DNA of 64,000 bases from Natranaeroarchaeum sp042663585. Lineage in GTDB: Archaea; Halobacteriota; Halobacteria; Halobacteriales; Natronoarchaeaceae. Positions 27,241 through 36,109 of this stretch are shown piece by piece (within the stretch, counting starts at the first letter, position 1; each line of letters starts with the position of its first letter). Both the position numbers and the translations under genes were made by a program. The notes under the pieces were generated by a model. It had not been told where the DNA came from. It did no database searches and saw only the letters and a list, made by a program, of their open reading frames with translations. The stretch covers positions 186,001 to 250,000 of the forward strand of contig NZ_JBHTAN010000001.1 of NCBI RefSeq assembly GCF_042663585.1, read 5' to 3'.

Positions 27241-27541
27241 CGGCGCGCAGTCCGTCGGATATCCTCCAGGTTGATCGCTGTGGGTATCGTCGTCCCTCTT
27301 TTTTCGGTCCATCAAATCGAGACAGACTGGGTTTTCACCAGCTCAGTCCGTGAATCAGATATTGTCAGTTGTATACTACGCTGAGGTTTGGCCATATACA
27401 TGTTTTGTCTGATTCGAACGAGATTGCCCATTGTGGCCGTTAGTGGGTGTTAAATGGGTTCTACCGAGAAAACGCGCCAGTCGGAGACTCACACCACCGG
27501 TGTATTTATCACTATGACAGCGGCAGTGAAGAACGAGATAT
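27241..27541. promoter_or_regulatory. 301-base gap: terminator and promoter of dehydrogenase paralogue 2
   Basis: A T6 run (27299-27304) after the winged-helix gene is a likely stop. A TATA-like TATTTATC at about 27500-27507 sits next to CACCGGTG (a palindrome within ACACCACCGGTGT). The shared TTAAATGGGTT motif lies farther upstream. Confidence 0.5.
27450..27460 (+). promoter_or_regulatory. Shared promoter motif TTAAATGGGTT, copy 3 (dehydrogenase paralogue 2)
   Basis: Exact copy of the 11-base motif found before metF and the two-HTH regulator gene, here 81 bases before the ATG of the dehydrogenase gene. Confidence 0.45.
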
Positions 27542-30094
27542 ATGAGCACGCATACTCCTCCGTCACAGGCGGACACAGTCATTATTGGTGCCGGTGCCGT
27601 CGGCTGTAGTGTCGCCTATCATCTGACGGAACTCGGCGCTGAGGACGTCGTCGTCATCGATCAGGGACCGCTCCCCGTCACTGGTGGCTCGTCCGTCCAC
27701 GCACCTGGAATCATGTTCCAGACGTCGCCGTCGAAGATCCAGGCGAAGACCGCGCACTACACGAGCCGTATGCTCTCCGACGCCGGCGTCTACGACGAGG
27801 TCGGTGGCATCGAGGTCGCACGTAGTGAGGAGCGCATGGACTTCCTTCGTCGCCGCGTCGAGTGGGCAACGTCCTATGGCCTCCCGGAGCCACAACTACT
27901 CTCGCCAGAAGAGGTCACCGAGCACATCCCGATGATCGAGGAAGACGAGATCCTCGGCGGCTACTACTCGCCGACCGACGGCCGCGTCGACGGGATCGGG
28001 GCGCTACAATGGTATATGGAGCACTCCTCGGCGTCGTTCTACGGCGACACTGAAGTGACCGACCTCGACGTCGAGGGCGGCCAAATCAATCGCGTGGTCA
28101 CCGACCAGGGCGAGATCGACTGCGAGCGAGCGGTCATCGCAACGAACAACTGGGGCTACCAGACTGGACAGCTCGCCGGCCTCGATCTCCCGATCGCCCC
28201 GGTCGAACACCAGTACGTCGTCACCGAACCGATGGAGGAACTCGCTGATGCAGGGACATCTGTGGGCGACAACACGACCGGGCTCGAAGTCCCCGGCGAC
28301 CGTTCCATCGCGGAGTACATGAGCGAAGGCCCGCACCAGCCCGTCGGCCGCGACCAGGACCATTCGCTGTACTTCCGGACCCATGGCGACGCGCTGGGAA
28401 TGGGGTCGTACAACCACGAGACCCTTTCTGTCGACCCCGACGCAATGGGGAAGAACTCCGAGGAGAGCCAGGCGTCAGTTCGCGGATTTACCAGAGAACA
28501 CTGGGAGACACCGACCCACCGCGGTCGGGACAAGTCCGCAAAACAGGCCTTCGACGAACTGCTGCCGGCCACGCAGGACATCGAGTACGAGGCGACGGAG
28601 AACGGTATCTTCGTCTTCACGCCGGACGGGATGCCCGCCGTCGGCGAGACGGCACAGGTCGACGGGCTCTGGACTGGCCTCGCCATCTGGTGGACCCACT
28701 CTGGCGGCTACGGACGAATCCTCGCCGAGTGGATGGAGAACGGCGTCCCGCGGCTTCCCTCTGGCCCGGTCGATACCGGTGGGATCCACGTCCGACGGTT
28801 CGAGCCGCACGCCGGCGAGAAAGATTACTTCGTCGACCGCGGTGCCAAACGCTACGAGCAGGTGTACAGCATCGTCGAACCGCGCTGGCAGCCCGACGAC
28901 CATCGGAAACTCCGGACGAGCCCGTTCTACCACCAGCAGAAAGAACTCGGCGCGGAGTTCTATCAGAGCGGTGGGTGGGAGACGCCACAGTGGTACGAGT
29001 CCAACGAGGATCTCGTCGACCGCTACGCCGATCAGATTCCCGACCAGGACGGCTGGCAGTCGATCAACCGCTCGAAGATCGAAGCGGCGGAACATCTACA
29101 CACTCGCGAACACGTGTCGATGTTCGACATGACCACGTTCAGTTCGATCATGGTCGAGGGCGAGGGAAGCGAAGCGTTCCTCCAGTCGGTGTGTAGTAAC
29201 GACATGGAGATCGACATTGGACAGGTCCGTTACTCACTGCTCCTGAACGAGGGCGGTGGCATCCTCGCAGACATCACCGCTGTCCGACTTGACGACGAGG
29301 AGTTCATGGTGACGACTGGCGGCGGTAATTCGCCGGGGATCCACGGTGGCTGGCTTGAAGACCACGCGCCTGAGACGGTCTCGGTCCACATCGAGGAGGG
29401 TGCGAAGTCGACAATCGGACTCTGGGGCCCCAAGTCTCGACTCTTGCTCCAGCGGTGTACTGACGAGGACGTCACGAGTGACGGCTTCCCCTACTTCCGT
29501 GCTAAGCAGATGTACGTCGGCGACGTGCCAGTTATTGCGCTACGCGTTTCCTACGTCGGTGAACTCGGCTGGGAACTCTGGACGCCGACCGAGTACGGCC
29601 AGCGTCTCTGGGAGACGCTCGAAGAAGCGGGCGAGGACCTCGACGTGCGGCCCATGGGCGGCGGCGCACTGAGTTCCATGCGACTCGAAAAGGGGTTCCG
29701 TCTCTGGGGCAACGACATCGACACGGACTCGAATCCCTTCGAGGCCGGCCTCCCGTTCGCGGTCGACATGGACACCGACTTCATCGGCAAGGAAGCACTC
29801 GAAACCGCTCGCGAGGACGGCGTCGACAGCAAGATCACGCCGATCACGCTAGACGACTCGACGGACATCATGCTGGGTGGCCGTCCAGTGCTGAAAGACG
29901 GCGACGCGATCGGCTACGTACAGGCCGGTAACTTCGGCCACACGATCGGTGAGTCGATCGCCTACACGTACGTACCGACCGAGTACGCCGAGGCTGGAAC
30001 GTCTGTACAGGTCCAGTGCGAAGGCGAGACCTATGACGCGACAGTCCGCGACGAACCGCTGTTCGACGCCTCGAGAGAGAAGATACTCCGATAA
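27542..30094 (+). CDS. Dimethylglycine/sarcosine dehydrogenase-like flavoprotein with GcvT domain (paralogue 2)
   Basis: An 850-residue fusion of the same design as the protein at 21964. The FAD domain opens with VIIGAGAVGCSVAY and has candidate flavinylated His53 in GGSSVHAPGIMFQ; the GcvT-like half has THEHVSMF-type start TREHVSMFDMTTF, RVSYVGELGWELWTP and GFRLWGNDIDTDSNP. It is close to paralogue 1 throughout, so the two probably split dimethylglycine and sarcosine between them. It lies downstream of the oxygenase and 50 bases before the dehydratase gene, which suggests one transcript from substrate to serine use. Confidence 0.9.
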   Translation: MSTHTPPSQADTVIIGAGAVGCSVAYHLTELGAEDVVVIDQGPLPVTGGSSVHAPGIMFQTSPSKIQAKTAHYTSRMLSDAGVYDEVGGIEVARSEERMDFLRRRVEWATSYGLPEPQLLSPEEVTEHIPMIEEDEILGGYYSPTDGRVDGIGALQWYMEHSSASFYGDTEVTDLDVEGGQINRVVTDQGEIDCERAVIATNNWGYQTGQLAGLDLPIAPVEHQYVVTEPMEELADAGTSVGDNTTGLEVPGDRSIAEYMSEGPHQPVGRDQDHSLYFRTHGDALGMGSYNHETLSVDPDAMGKNSEESQASVRGFTREHWETPTHRGRDKSAKQAFDELLPATQDIEYEATENGIFVFTPDGMPAVGETAQVDGLWTGLAIWWTHSGGYGRILAEWMENGVPRLPSGPVDTGGIHVRRFEPHAGEKDYFVDRGAKRYEQVYSIVEPRWQPDDHRKLRTSPFYHQQKELGAEFYQSGGWETPQWYESNEDLVDRYADQIPDQDGWQSINRSKIEAAEHLHTREHVSMFDMTTFSSIMVEGEGSEAFLQSVCSNDMEIDIGQVRYSLLLNEGGGILADITAVRLDDEEFMVTTGGGNSPGIHGGWLEDHAPETVSVHIEEGAKSTIGLWGPKSRLLLQRCTDEDVTSDGFPYFRAKQMYVGDVPVIALRVSYVGELGWELWTPTEYGQRLWETLEEAGEDLDVRPMGGGALSSMRLEKGFRLWGNDIDTDSNPFEAGLPFAVDMDTDFIGKEALETAREDGVDSKITPITLDDSTDIMLGGRPVLKDGDAIGYVQAGNFGHTIGESIAYTYVPTEYAEAGTSVQVQCEGETYDATVRDEPLFDASREKILR

Positions 30095-30144
30095 CGACCG
30101 CAGATCACACGAAACCGACTCCACATTCAGGGCACGACGAACCT

Positions 30145-31398
30145 ATGACATCAACCGAATCGACGGACCCACCCGTTACGTACGCAGACATCGAACAGGC
30201 TCGTGAACGCCTCGACGACGACACGGTCGTCAAGGAGACGCCAGTGGAACAGAGCACCTCGCTCGGCACGTTCGTCGGCGGTGATGTCTACCTGAAAATG
30301 GAACATCTGCAGTGGACAGGGTCGTTCAAAACACGGGGTGCGTACAACAAGATCTCACAGGACGTCGCGAACGGCGTCGACAAATTCGTAGCGGCCAGCG
30401 CCGGTAACCACGCTCAGGGCGTCGCGCTTGCGGCCACGAAATGTGGGGCCGAGTCGACGATCTTCATGCCGAAGAACGCACCACAGGCCAAGGTCGACGC
30501 GACACGAGACTACGGCGCGACGGTCGAACTGGTTGGAAGTGACTTCCAGGAGACGATGTCACACGCACAGGCTACCGTTGAGGAGAGCGACGCCGAATTC
30601 GTCCACGCGTACGACGACACAGACATCATTGCCGGGCAAGGAACACTTGGAGCGGAAATGTACCACGACTGTCCCGACGTCGATACGATCGTGGTCCCCA
30701 TCGGCGGTGGGGGACTGATCAGCGGTATTTCGACCGCGGTCAAACACCTCTCGCCGGAAACTCGCATTATCGGCGTGCAGGCGACCGGTGCCGAGACCGT
30801 CCACGAGAGTCTGGACAAGGGGATGCCTGTCGTCCTCGACGATGTAGACACGATCGCCGACGGTATCGCGACCGGCGGCATCTCCCAGATGACGCTCGAT
30901 ATCATCGAGCGCAACGTCGATGAGGTCATGACCGTCTCGGACACGCAGATCGCACAGGCGATCCTCCTGTTGATGGAGCGGGCGAAACAGGTCGTGGAAG
31001 GTGCCGGTGCGGCGTCGGTTGCCGCCATCTTGAGCGACGACCTCGACGTGAGCGACGAAACAGTAATGCCGCTGCTTTGCGGTGGCAACCTCGACATGAC
31101 ACAGCTCCGAACAGTCTTGATACACGCGCTGACTGAGCGGCGCCAGCTCATGCGTCTTCGCGTGCGGATCGACGACCAGCCCGGAGTGATGGAAGATATC
31201 TCCGGGACGATCGCCGACTACGGAGCGAACATTCACAACGTCCGTCACGAGCGGTCGGTCGACGATCTGGAGGTCGGCGAGGCGTACCTCGTCTTTAACG
31301 TCGAGACAAGCGGGAAAGAACACGCGGACAGTATCGTCTCCGGTATTCAGGACACTGGGTACCCGGTCGAAAATATCGCGAAACTCTCGACTCTGTGA
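30145..31398 (+). CDS. ilvA: Threonine/serine ammonia-lyase with ACT domain
   Basis: A 417-residue fold-type II PLP enzyme: Lys62 in WTGSFKTRGAYNK, SAGNHAQGVA, and the phosphate loop PIGGGGLISG. Residues about 335-417 are a single ACT domain (RIDDQPGVMEDISGTIADYG), as in catabolic/anabolic threonine dehydratases that respond to amino acids. These enzymes also act on serine. Fifty bases after a dehydrogenase gene in a pathway that makes serine from glycine, its likely local job is serine to pyruvate plus ammonia. An ordinary isoleucine-pathway role is possible. Confidence 0.9.
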   Translation: MTSTESTDPPVTYADIEQARERLDDDTVVKETPVEQSTSLGTFVGGDVYLKMEHLQWTGSFKTRGAYNKISQDVANGVDKFVAASAGNHAQGVALAATKCGAESTIFMPKNAPQAKVDATRDYGATVELVGSDFQETMSHAQATVEESDAEFVHAYDDTDIIAGQGTLGAEMYHDCPDVDTIVVPIGGGGLISGISTAVKHLSPETRIIGVQATGAETVHESLDKGMPVVLDDVDTIADGIATGGISQMTLDIIERNVDEVMTVSDTQIAQAILLLMERAKQVVEGAGAASVAAILSDDLDVSDETVMPLLCGGNLDMTQLRTVLIHALTERRQLMRLRVRIDDQPGVMEDISGTIADYGANIHNVRHERSVDDLEVGEAYLVFNVETSGKEHADSIVSGIQDTGYPVENIAKLSTL

Positions 31399-31484
31399 GC
31401 GGGGTCGGCTTTTGATCTTGCTAACTGATACACTAGGAAAAATTATTTACTTTTAGATTGTGACAGTCTATGTGAACTGGTAGC

Positions 31485-31928
31485 ATGTACGAACACATAC
31501 TCATCCCATACGACGGCAGTGACGAGGCAAAAAAAGGCGCAAGGCACGGAATCGAACTCGCGAACGAACTCGGTTCGTCAGTCCACGCACTGTACGTGAT
31601 GGACTTGCCCGGTGCACCACGCGCACTCGCGCTCAGAGATGACGAGGAAGAAATCCGCAGGGAGTACAGAGAGTACGGCGAAGAAGTTACCACAGAGTTG
31701 TGTGAGATGGCCGCCGAACACGGTGTCGACTGTCAAACGGCAATCAAGACCGGTTCGGTGAGCGAGAACATCGTCCAATATGCAGAAAGCGAAGGAATGG
31801 ATGCGATTGTGATGTCGTCTGCCTACCACGGAAAGCTCGGCGCGCTTCTGGGAAGTACGACAGACAAGGTTGTCCGGACCGCGACAGTGCCGGTTATCAC
31901 CGAACGAATGCAGGTCGACGAGGTCTGA
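31485..31928 (+). CDS. Universal stress protein (single UspA domain)
   Basis: A 147-residue UspA protein: ILIPYDGSDEAKKGARHGIE at the N-terminus and the nucleotide-binding GKLGALLGSTTDKVVRTATV near the end (G-x2-G-x9-G-S/T type). It has its own AT-rich promoter (AATTATTTAC near 31441). Role in this locus unknown. Confidence 0.9.
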   Translation: MYEHILIPYDGSDEAKKGARHGIELANELGSSVHALYVMDLPGAPRALALRDDEEEIRREYREYGEEVTTELCEMAAEHGVDCQTAIKTGSVSENIVQYAESEGMDAIVMSSAYHGKLGALLGSTTDKVVRTATVPVITERMQVDEV

Positions 31929-32009
31929 GATCGCCCAGAGTTCCTTCCGAGCGAGAGTACGGGCTGTCACTCTGTGTTAGATCCGGTAGGGAAGGTCGGA
32001 TAGCGTTGA

Positions 32010-32171
32010 TCAGTCCGATACCACACGCGTTTCCCTGAGATAGAGGACGAGGCTGACACTGAGAAAACAGAACCCGGCAACTTGAATATTCCCAGCGGAC
32101 ATCGCGAGTAGAGCAGCCGCGGCCAACGCTACAGCAACGAGTGCTAACCCTGTCGCCAACGGATTTTCCAT
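32010..32171 (-). CDS. Small two-helix membrane protein (53 residues)
   Basis: From the ATG at 32171: MENPLATGLALVAVALAAAA, then a second hydrophobic span and a short charged end. Longer upstream codons in the same frame are unlike a membrane protein. No family known. Confidence 0.55.
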   Translation of the reverse strand: MENPLATGLALVAVALAAAALLAMSAGNIQVAGFCFLSVSLVLYLRETRVVSD

Positions 32172-32270
32172 ACCAGTGCTACTCTGCCGGATAAAATAAA
32201 TCCTCTCACGCTCGCAGGTCCCCATCGGACATCCAGCGAAGTCTTGATCACGCTACCGTCCCAGATAGCC

Positions 32271-32717
32271 TCACTCATACGAATGGCGGAACTCCCAGTG
32301 ATACCGACAGCGATTACAGGTCGCCCACTCGGGGATATCGAACTTCTGAGGGTGTCGTTGACCGTGTTCCATCCGGTCGCCACAGACTGGACAGGTCATG
32401 AAGTCGAGTTCGAGATCTGGAAACTCAGTGTATTTGAACTCGGCGACACAGTGGTTGCAGTCGATATCCTCCCGAGGATCTACCTGTTTGATACCATCTC
32501 CACATCGCGAGCAGACGAGTGTGGCCGGCGGCCGCTCTGCCCATCCAATTCCGCCATCGACGGTCGTCGTATGTGCCTCCGGGACCGAGAGAGTGAAACT
32601 GGGGGCGTCCGGGTTCTTTCGCAGTGGCTCGGCGAGCTTGGCCGCTGCACGCTGCGCCAGACCGAACACAAAGCGTATCTTTTCTATCACTAACTGTTCT
32701 AATGACCGGACAAACAT
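32271..32717 (-). CDS. Zinc-ribbon protein with three CxxC knuckles
   Basis: A 148-residue protein. Three knuckle sets are visible: LVCSRCGD with DCNHC, then TCPVCGDR with TCNRCRYHW. The helical N-terminal 50 residues carry basic residues. It resembles uncharacterised haloarchaeal zinc-ribbon proteins; nucleic-acid or protein binding is likely but unknown. It stands alone, divergent from the BCCT gene. Confidence 0.7.
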   Translation of the reverse strand: MFVRSLEQLVIEKIRFVFGLAQRAAAKLAEPLRKNPDAPSFTLSVPEAHTTTVDGGIGWAERPPATLVCSRCGDGIKQVDPREDIDCNHCVAEFKYTEFPDLELDFMTCPVCGDRMEHGQRHPQKFDIPEWATCNRCRYHWEFRHSYE

Positions 32718-33216
32718 AATTCCCAGTCTCAGTCTGGTTCTGTTACTGGCCGCATATGTCCCGATTGCATCCTGAGTGGTCCACGCAGGTGTGTACGTTC
32801 ATATCCAACTACGGGATGGCAGTTTTGCATGTACAACTATACTGATCAACAGTTGTTCTTGTCGCCCTCGAACGTCTGAATATGCACGGTATCGATCTGC
32901 TCACGTCGCTGTCCAACTCTACAAATTGTTGAATCATGCTAACTTTTATTATAATACCGGCATTTGTAGGGTGTGAGGGTATGTGACATTCCCCAAACGA
33001 CGAATCCGTGAGGGGCTAGAACCAACCGGTGGACCGCTCCAGCCCGCAGCTGGTGGGTCTCCTGGAAAAAAGACCGGTACGGTGAGTCGGCAACCGAGAC
33101 GGAATACGAGATGGCGTATAGTGCGTGAAACGAAGCGGTAAGACGAATACACGGTTCAACATGAAAACCATGATACCAAATCGAACGGTAGAGCATTGGT
33201 GGATCGATAAAAGACA
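32718..33216 (+). promoter_or_regulatory. 499-base gap with TATA box and long structured leader of the BCCT gene
   Basis: TTTTATTATAAT at 32944-32955 is a strong TATA box. From a start point near 32980 the mRNA would have a leader of about 235 bases, unusual in haloarchaea. The leader holds hairpins CCCCAAACG/CGTGAGGGG (32991-33015, with a 2x2 internal loop) and CCAGC/GCTGG (33039-33053, 5-base loop), followed by repeated ACCGG(T) words (33025-33110). The ATG at 32981 is followed at once by a stop. No second TATA box close to the gene was found. Confidence 0.45.
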
Positions 33217-34968
33217 ATGACAGATGGTGAAGACAAACCGGTTGGAGAGACTTCTGACGGACTTCAGGTAGAACTCTTCCATCCGGATTCGGAACGAGAA
33301 CCGGGCGACACAAATATACAGAGATGGGGGTTCGACGTTCATCCAGTCGTCTTCCCCGTTGCGTTGCTGTTGATCGGGGTGTTCATCACTGCGACGCTCG
33401 TTCTCGGTGAACAGGCTGCCTCGACCTATTCCAACATCCGTAGCTTCTTCGAGGGGAACTTCGGCTGGTTTTTCCTCCTCGCAGTGAACATCTTCATCGT
33501 AACGATCCTCTACTTCGCGCTCGGGAAGTACGGAACCATCCGGATCGGCGGCGTCGAAGCCGAAAAGGAATTCAGCGACTTCTCGTGGATGGCGATGCTG
33601 TTCAGCGCCGGAATGGGGATCGGCCTGATGTTCTTCAGCGTTTCCGAGCCGCTGTTCTACTTCCAGAACGTCCCCGGCTTCTTCGGTGCTGAGGGGGGAA
33701 CTGGCGCAGCCGCCTCGGCGGCCATGGCCCAGACGTTCTTCCACTGGGGTTTCCACCCCTGGGCGATCTACGGTCTGGTTGGCCTGGGGCTGGCGTTCTT
33801 CTCGTTCAACCGAGGGCTACCGCTGACGTTCCGCTCGGTATTCTGGCCCCTACTGGGTGACCGGATCTACGGCTGGCCGGGTCACGTTATCGACCTCGTC
33901 ACCGTGTTCGCGACCCTGTTCGGGCTGGCGACCTCGCTCGGCATCGGCGTCTCACAGGTCAATACTGGCCTCTCCTACGTCGGTGGCGACATGCTCGGAC
34001 TCGTCAACATTCCGATCGGGACGAACATGCAGGTTCTCCTGATCGCCGGCATTACCGCAATCGCGACCCTGTCGGTCGCGGCCGGCCTCGACGGCGGAGT
34101 CAAGCGTCTCAGTACGTTGAACCTCTACCTGATGATGGGACTCCTCGGATTCCTCCTCATCGTCGGCCCGACCGTCTACATCTTTGGGGCATGGGTCGAA
34201 GGTCTGGGTGCCTACTTCGGCAGCCTGCTGTCGCTGTCGTTCTTCACAGGAACGATGGGTACAGGCCAGGGAACCGTTTCCGCCTGGACAGTGTTCTACT
34301 GGGCCTGGTGGATCTCCTGGTCGCCGTTCGTCGGAATGTTTATTGCACGGATTTCGAAGGGTCGGACGGTTCGAGAGTTCGTTATGGGCGTGCTGTTCCT
34401 GCCGGCCCTCTTCTCGACGCTCTGGCTGTCCACCTTCGGTGGGAGTGCGCTGTTCAACTCTCTCGTGGGCAACGGTGCCGCATTAGCGACGTATAACGAA
34501 GTCGGACAGACCGTCGCGATGTTCGCCCTGCTGGAACAGTTCCCACTGGGCGCTATTTCCGGCGCGCTCGCGACGCTGCTCGTGATCACGTTCTTCGTCA
34601 CGTCTTCCGACTCGGGGTCGCTGGTCATCGATCATCTGACTTCGGGCGGCAAGCACGACGTTCCCAGAGCCCAGCGGATCTTCTGGGCCGTCACTGAAGG
34701 CGCCGTGGCCGCGCTCCTGCTGTACGGTGGTGGACTCGGTGCGCTACAGACCGCTGCAATCGCGACTGGCTTCCCGTTCGCGCTGATCCTACTCCTGATG
34801 TGCTTCACCGTCTACATGGGACTCGATAACGAGTACGAGATACTGGAGTCCGAGCAGTTCGCTGACCGCATCCAGGACATGACTGCCGAAGGCGATATCG
34901 ATGTCGTCACGAGCGGTGACGAGGTTGTCACTGATATTCGAGGTGATCCGGAGGGAACAGACGACTGA
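33217..34968 (+). CDS. BCCT-family betaine/choline/carnitine transporter (1)
   Basis: A 583-residue 12-helix transporter. Family landmarks: GMGIGLMFFSVSEPLFYFQN (helix 3, with the Gly-rich Na+-site stretch of BetP-type symporters) and WAWWISWSPFVGMFIARISK (helix 8, the Trp box binding trimethylammonium). The N- and C-terminal tails are acidic; the last 50 residues may be an osmosensing tail as in BetP. It would bring glycine betaine or a similar methylamine in with Na+. Placed in the middle of the degradation genes, it looks catabolic rather than only osmotic. A long leader precedes it and a T6 run follows. Confidence 0.95.
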   Translation: MTDGEDKPVGETSDGLQVELFHPDSEREPGDTNIQRWGFDVHPVVFPVALLLIGVFITATLVLGEQAASTYSNIRSFFEGNFGWFFLLAVNIFIVTILYFALGKYGTIRIGGVEAEKEFSDFSWMAMLFSAGMGIGLMFFSVSEPLFYFQNVPGFFGAEGGTGAAASAAMAQTFFHWGFHPWAIYGLVGLGLAFFSFNRGLPLTFRSVFWPLLGDRIYGWPGHVIDLVTVFATLFGLATSLGIGVSQVNTGLSYVGGDMLGLVNIPIGTNMQVLLIAGITAIATLSVAAGLDGGVKRLSTLNLYLMMGLLGFLLIVGPTVYIFGAWVEGLGAYFGSLLSLSFFTGTMGTGQGTVSAWTVFYWAWWISWSPFVGMFIARISKGRTVREFVMGVLFLPALFSTLWLSTFGGSALFNSLVGNGAALATYNEVGQTVAMFALLEQFPLGAISGALATLLVITFFVTSSDSGSLVIDHLTSGGKHDVPRAQRIFWAVTEGAVAALLLYGGGLGALQTAAIATGFPFALILLLMCFTVYMGLDNEYEILESEQFADRIQDMTAEGDIDVVTSGDEVVTDIRGDPEGTDD

Positions 34969-35025
34969 CAACGTTTCGTCACGGGCTTGCCGCAACCTTC
35001 TTGTCGCTACAGTAGCTCACACCGC

Positions 35026-35031
35026 TTTTTT
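35026..35031 (+). terminator. T6 stop after the BCCT gene
   Basis: Six T residues 58 bases after the BCCT stop codon, in an otherwise GC-rich stretch. Confidence 0.4.
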
Positions 35032-35116
35032 ACCGTAGATAGGGACTACCAGTCGCCGACATCCTCCCGAACGCTCGGCTATGAGAGGAGGTCATGAACA
35101 GGTACAGTCAACAGTT

Positions 35117-35338
35117 CTAGTAATACTTCCAATCGTCATCGTCGGACCCGTGCTGGACCTCGTCGTCGGTTTCCTCTTGATCGTCGGGCCAGGTAATCCC
35201 GTCGCCACGGAGGCTCTTGTATACGAAGGCTCCGAGGGCGACGAGCATGAGCAGTAGGATCACCGTACCGGCAGTGACGACGAACTGGCTGGCCGTCTCG
35301 AACAACCCCGAGTCGAATGCCTGGATGATCAGTGTCAC
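35117..35338 (-). CDS. Small single-helix membrane protein with acidic tail
   Basis: A 73-residue protein: one hydrophobic span (about 20-42, FVVTAGTVILLLMLVALGAF) and a tail full of Asp/Glu ending DDDDWKYY. It converges with the BCCT gene. No family is recognised; it could be an accessory peptide of a membrane complex. Confidence 0.55.
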   Translation of the reverse strand: MTLIIQAFDSGLFETASQFVVTAGTVILLLMLVALGAFVYKSLRGDGITWPDDQEETDDEVQHGSDDDDWKYY

Positions 35339-35450
35339 ACACAGTATTGTATGCCAATGCGTATCAGTGTTACTTCGATCGGACTGCTGACTGGCTCTTC
35401 GCGAGATCCCGCTGCGGTAGCGGCTGCGTCTCAGGTAGCGGCCAGGCGTA

Positions 35451-36041
35451 TCAGCTCCGGTCGAGTTTCACGGTGTCGTCGTGAAGCCACAGCCTCGCGG
35501 GACCACCGATCCCAACTGCACCGACGCTGAACCAGACGGCTACACCGACAACGGCCGGCAGCAAGAACCAGACGAATGCGCCGGCAGTCCCGAGGCCGAT
35601 CAACCCGAGCCACGGATCGCGCGGTCCAAAAAGCTCCGACAGCCAGCAGCCAACAATTACGAAGCCGAACCCACTCAGGGTGAGCAGGAGAGAGATCAAG
35701 ATAATGCCAGCAACAATCAATACCGCTGTCGATGTGACCTCGATCCGGAGTAACTGGCTGTAGGCGTACCCGACGAGAAAGAAGGCACCGCCGTACGTCA
35801 TTATCCCATAGAGTGTTGAACTCAGCGGGCTCCCCATCGAGGCGTCGACGGCACCATCTAGACGCCCGCCATACAGGTAGATTACAGCCCCGCCAAACAG
35901 GATCGTCGCAAACAACGCAGCCACGGCCCGGACCGAGCTTGGGGCGTTGAGCAATGTATTCGGGTCGAATATCTGTGTCGTCAGCGGCCAGAAACCGAGA
36001 ACGAGCGACGTAGCAGCAGTCGCCGTGACTTCAATTACCAT
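35451..36041 (-). CDS. Polytopic membrane protein, unknown function
   Basis: A 196-residue protein from ATG 36041 with about five hydrophobic spans (including VRAVAALFATILFGGAVIYL and STAVLIVAGIILISLLLTL). The frame goes on upstream but becomes Arg-rich and non-membrane-like inside folP. It lies 68 bases after the FolC-FolP gene on the same strand. No family known. Confidence 0.6.
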   Translation of the reverse strand: MVIEVTATAATSLVLGFWPLTTQIFDPNTLLNAPSSVRAVAALFATILFGGAVIYLYGGRLDGAVDASMGSPLSSTLYGIMTYGGAFFLVGYAYSQLLRIEVTSTAVLIVAGIILISLLLTLSGFGFVIVGCWLSELFGPRDPWLGLIGLGTAGAFVWFLLPAVVGVAVWFSVGAVGIGGPARLWLHDDTVKLDRS

Positions 36042-36109
36042 GGCTTCTATTTTCGACACACAAGGTGAAAAGCTACCGGTCATAGTGCCGACGAGGCGTC
36101 CGGCGCTTG

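Noticed and set aside
32980..33216. BCCT leader as RNase P RNA, SRP RNA, glycine or THF riboswitch
   Set aside because: I looked for the conserved cores of these RNAs and did not find them; only generic hairpins are supported.
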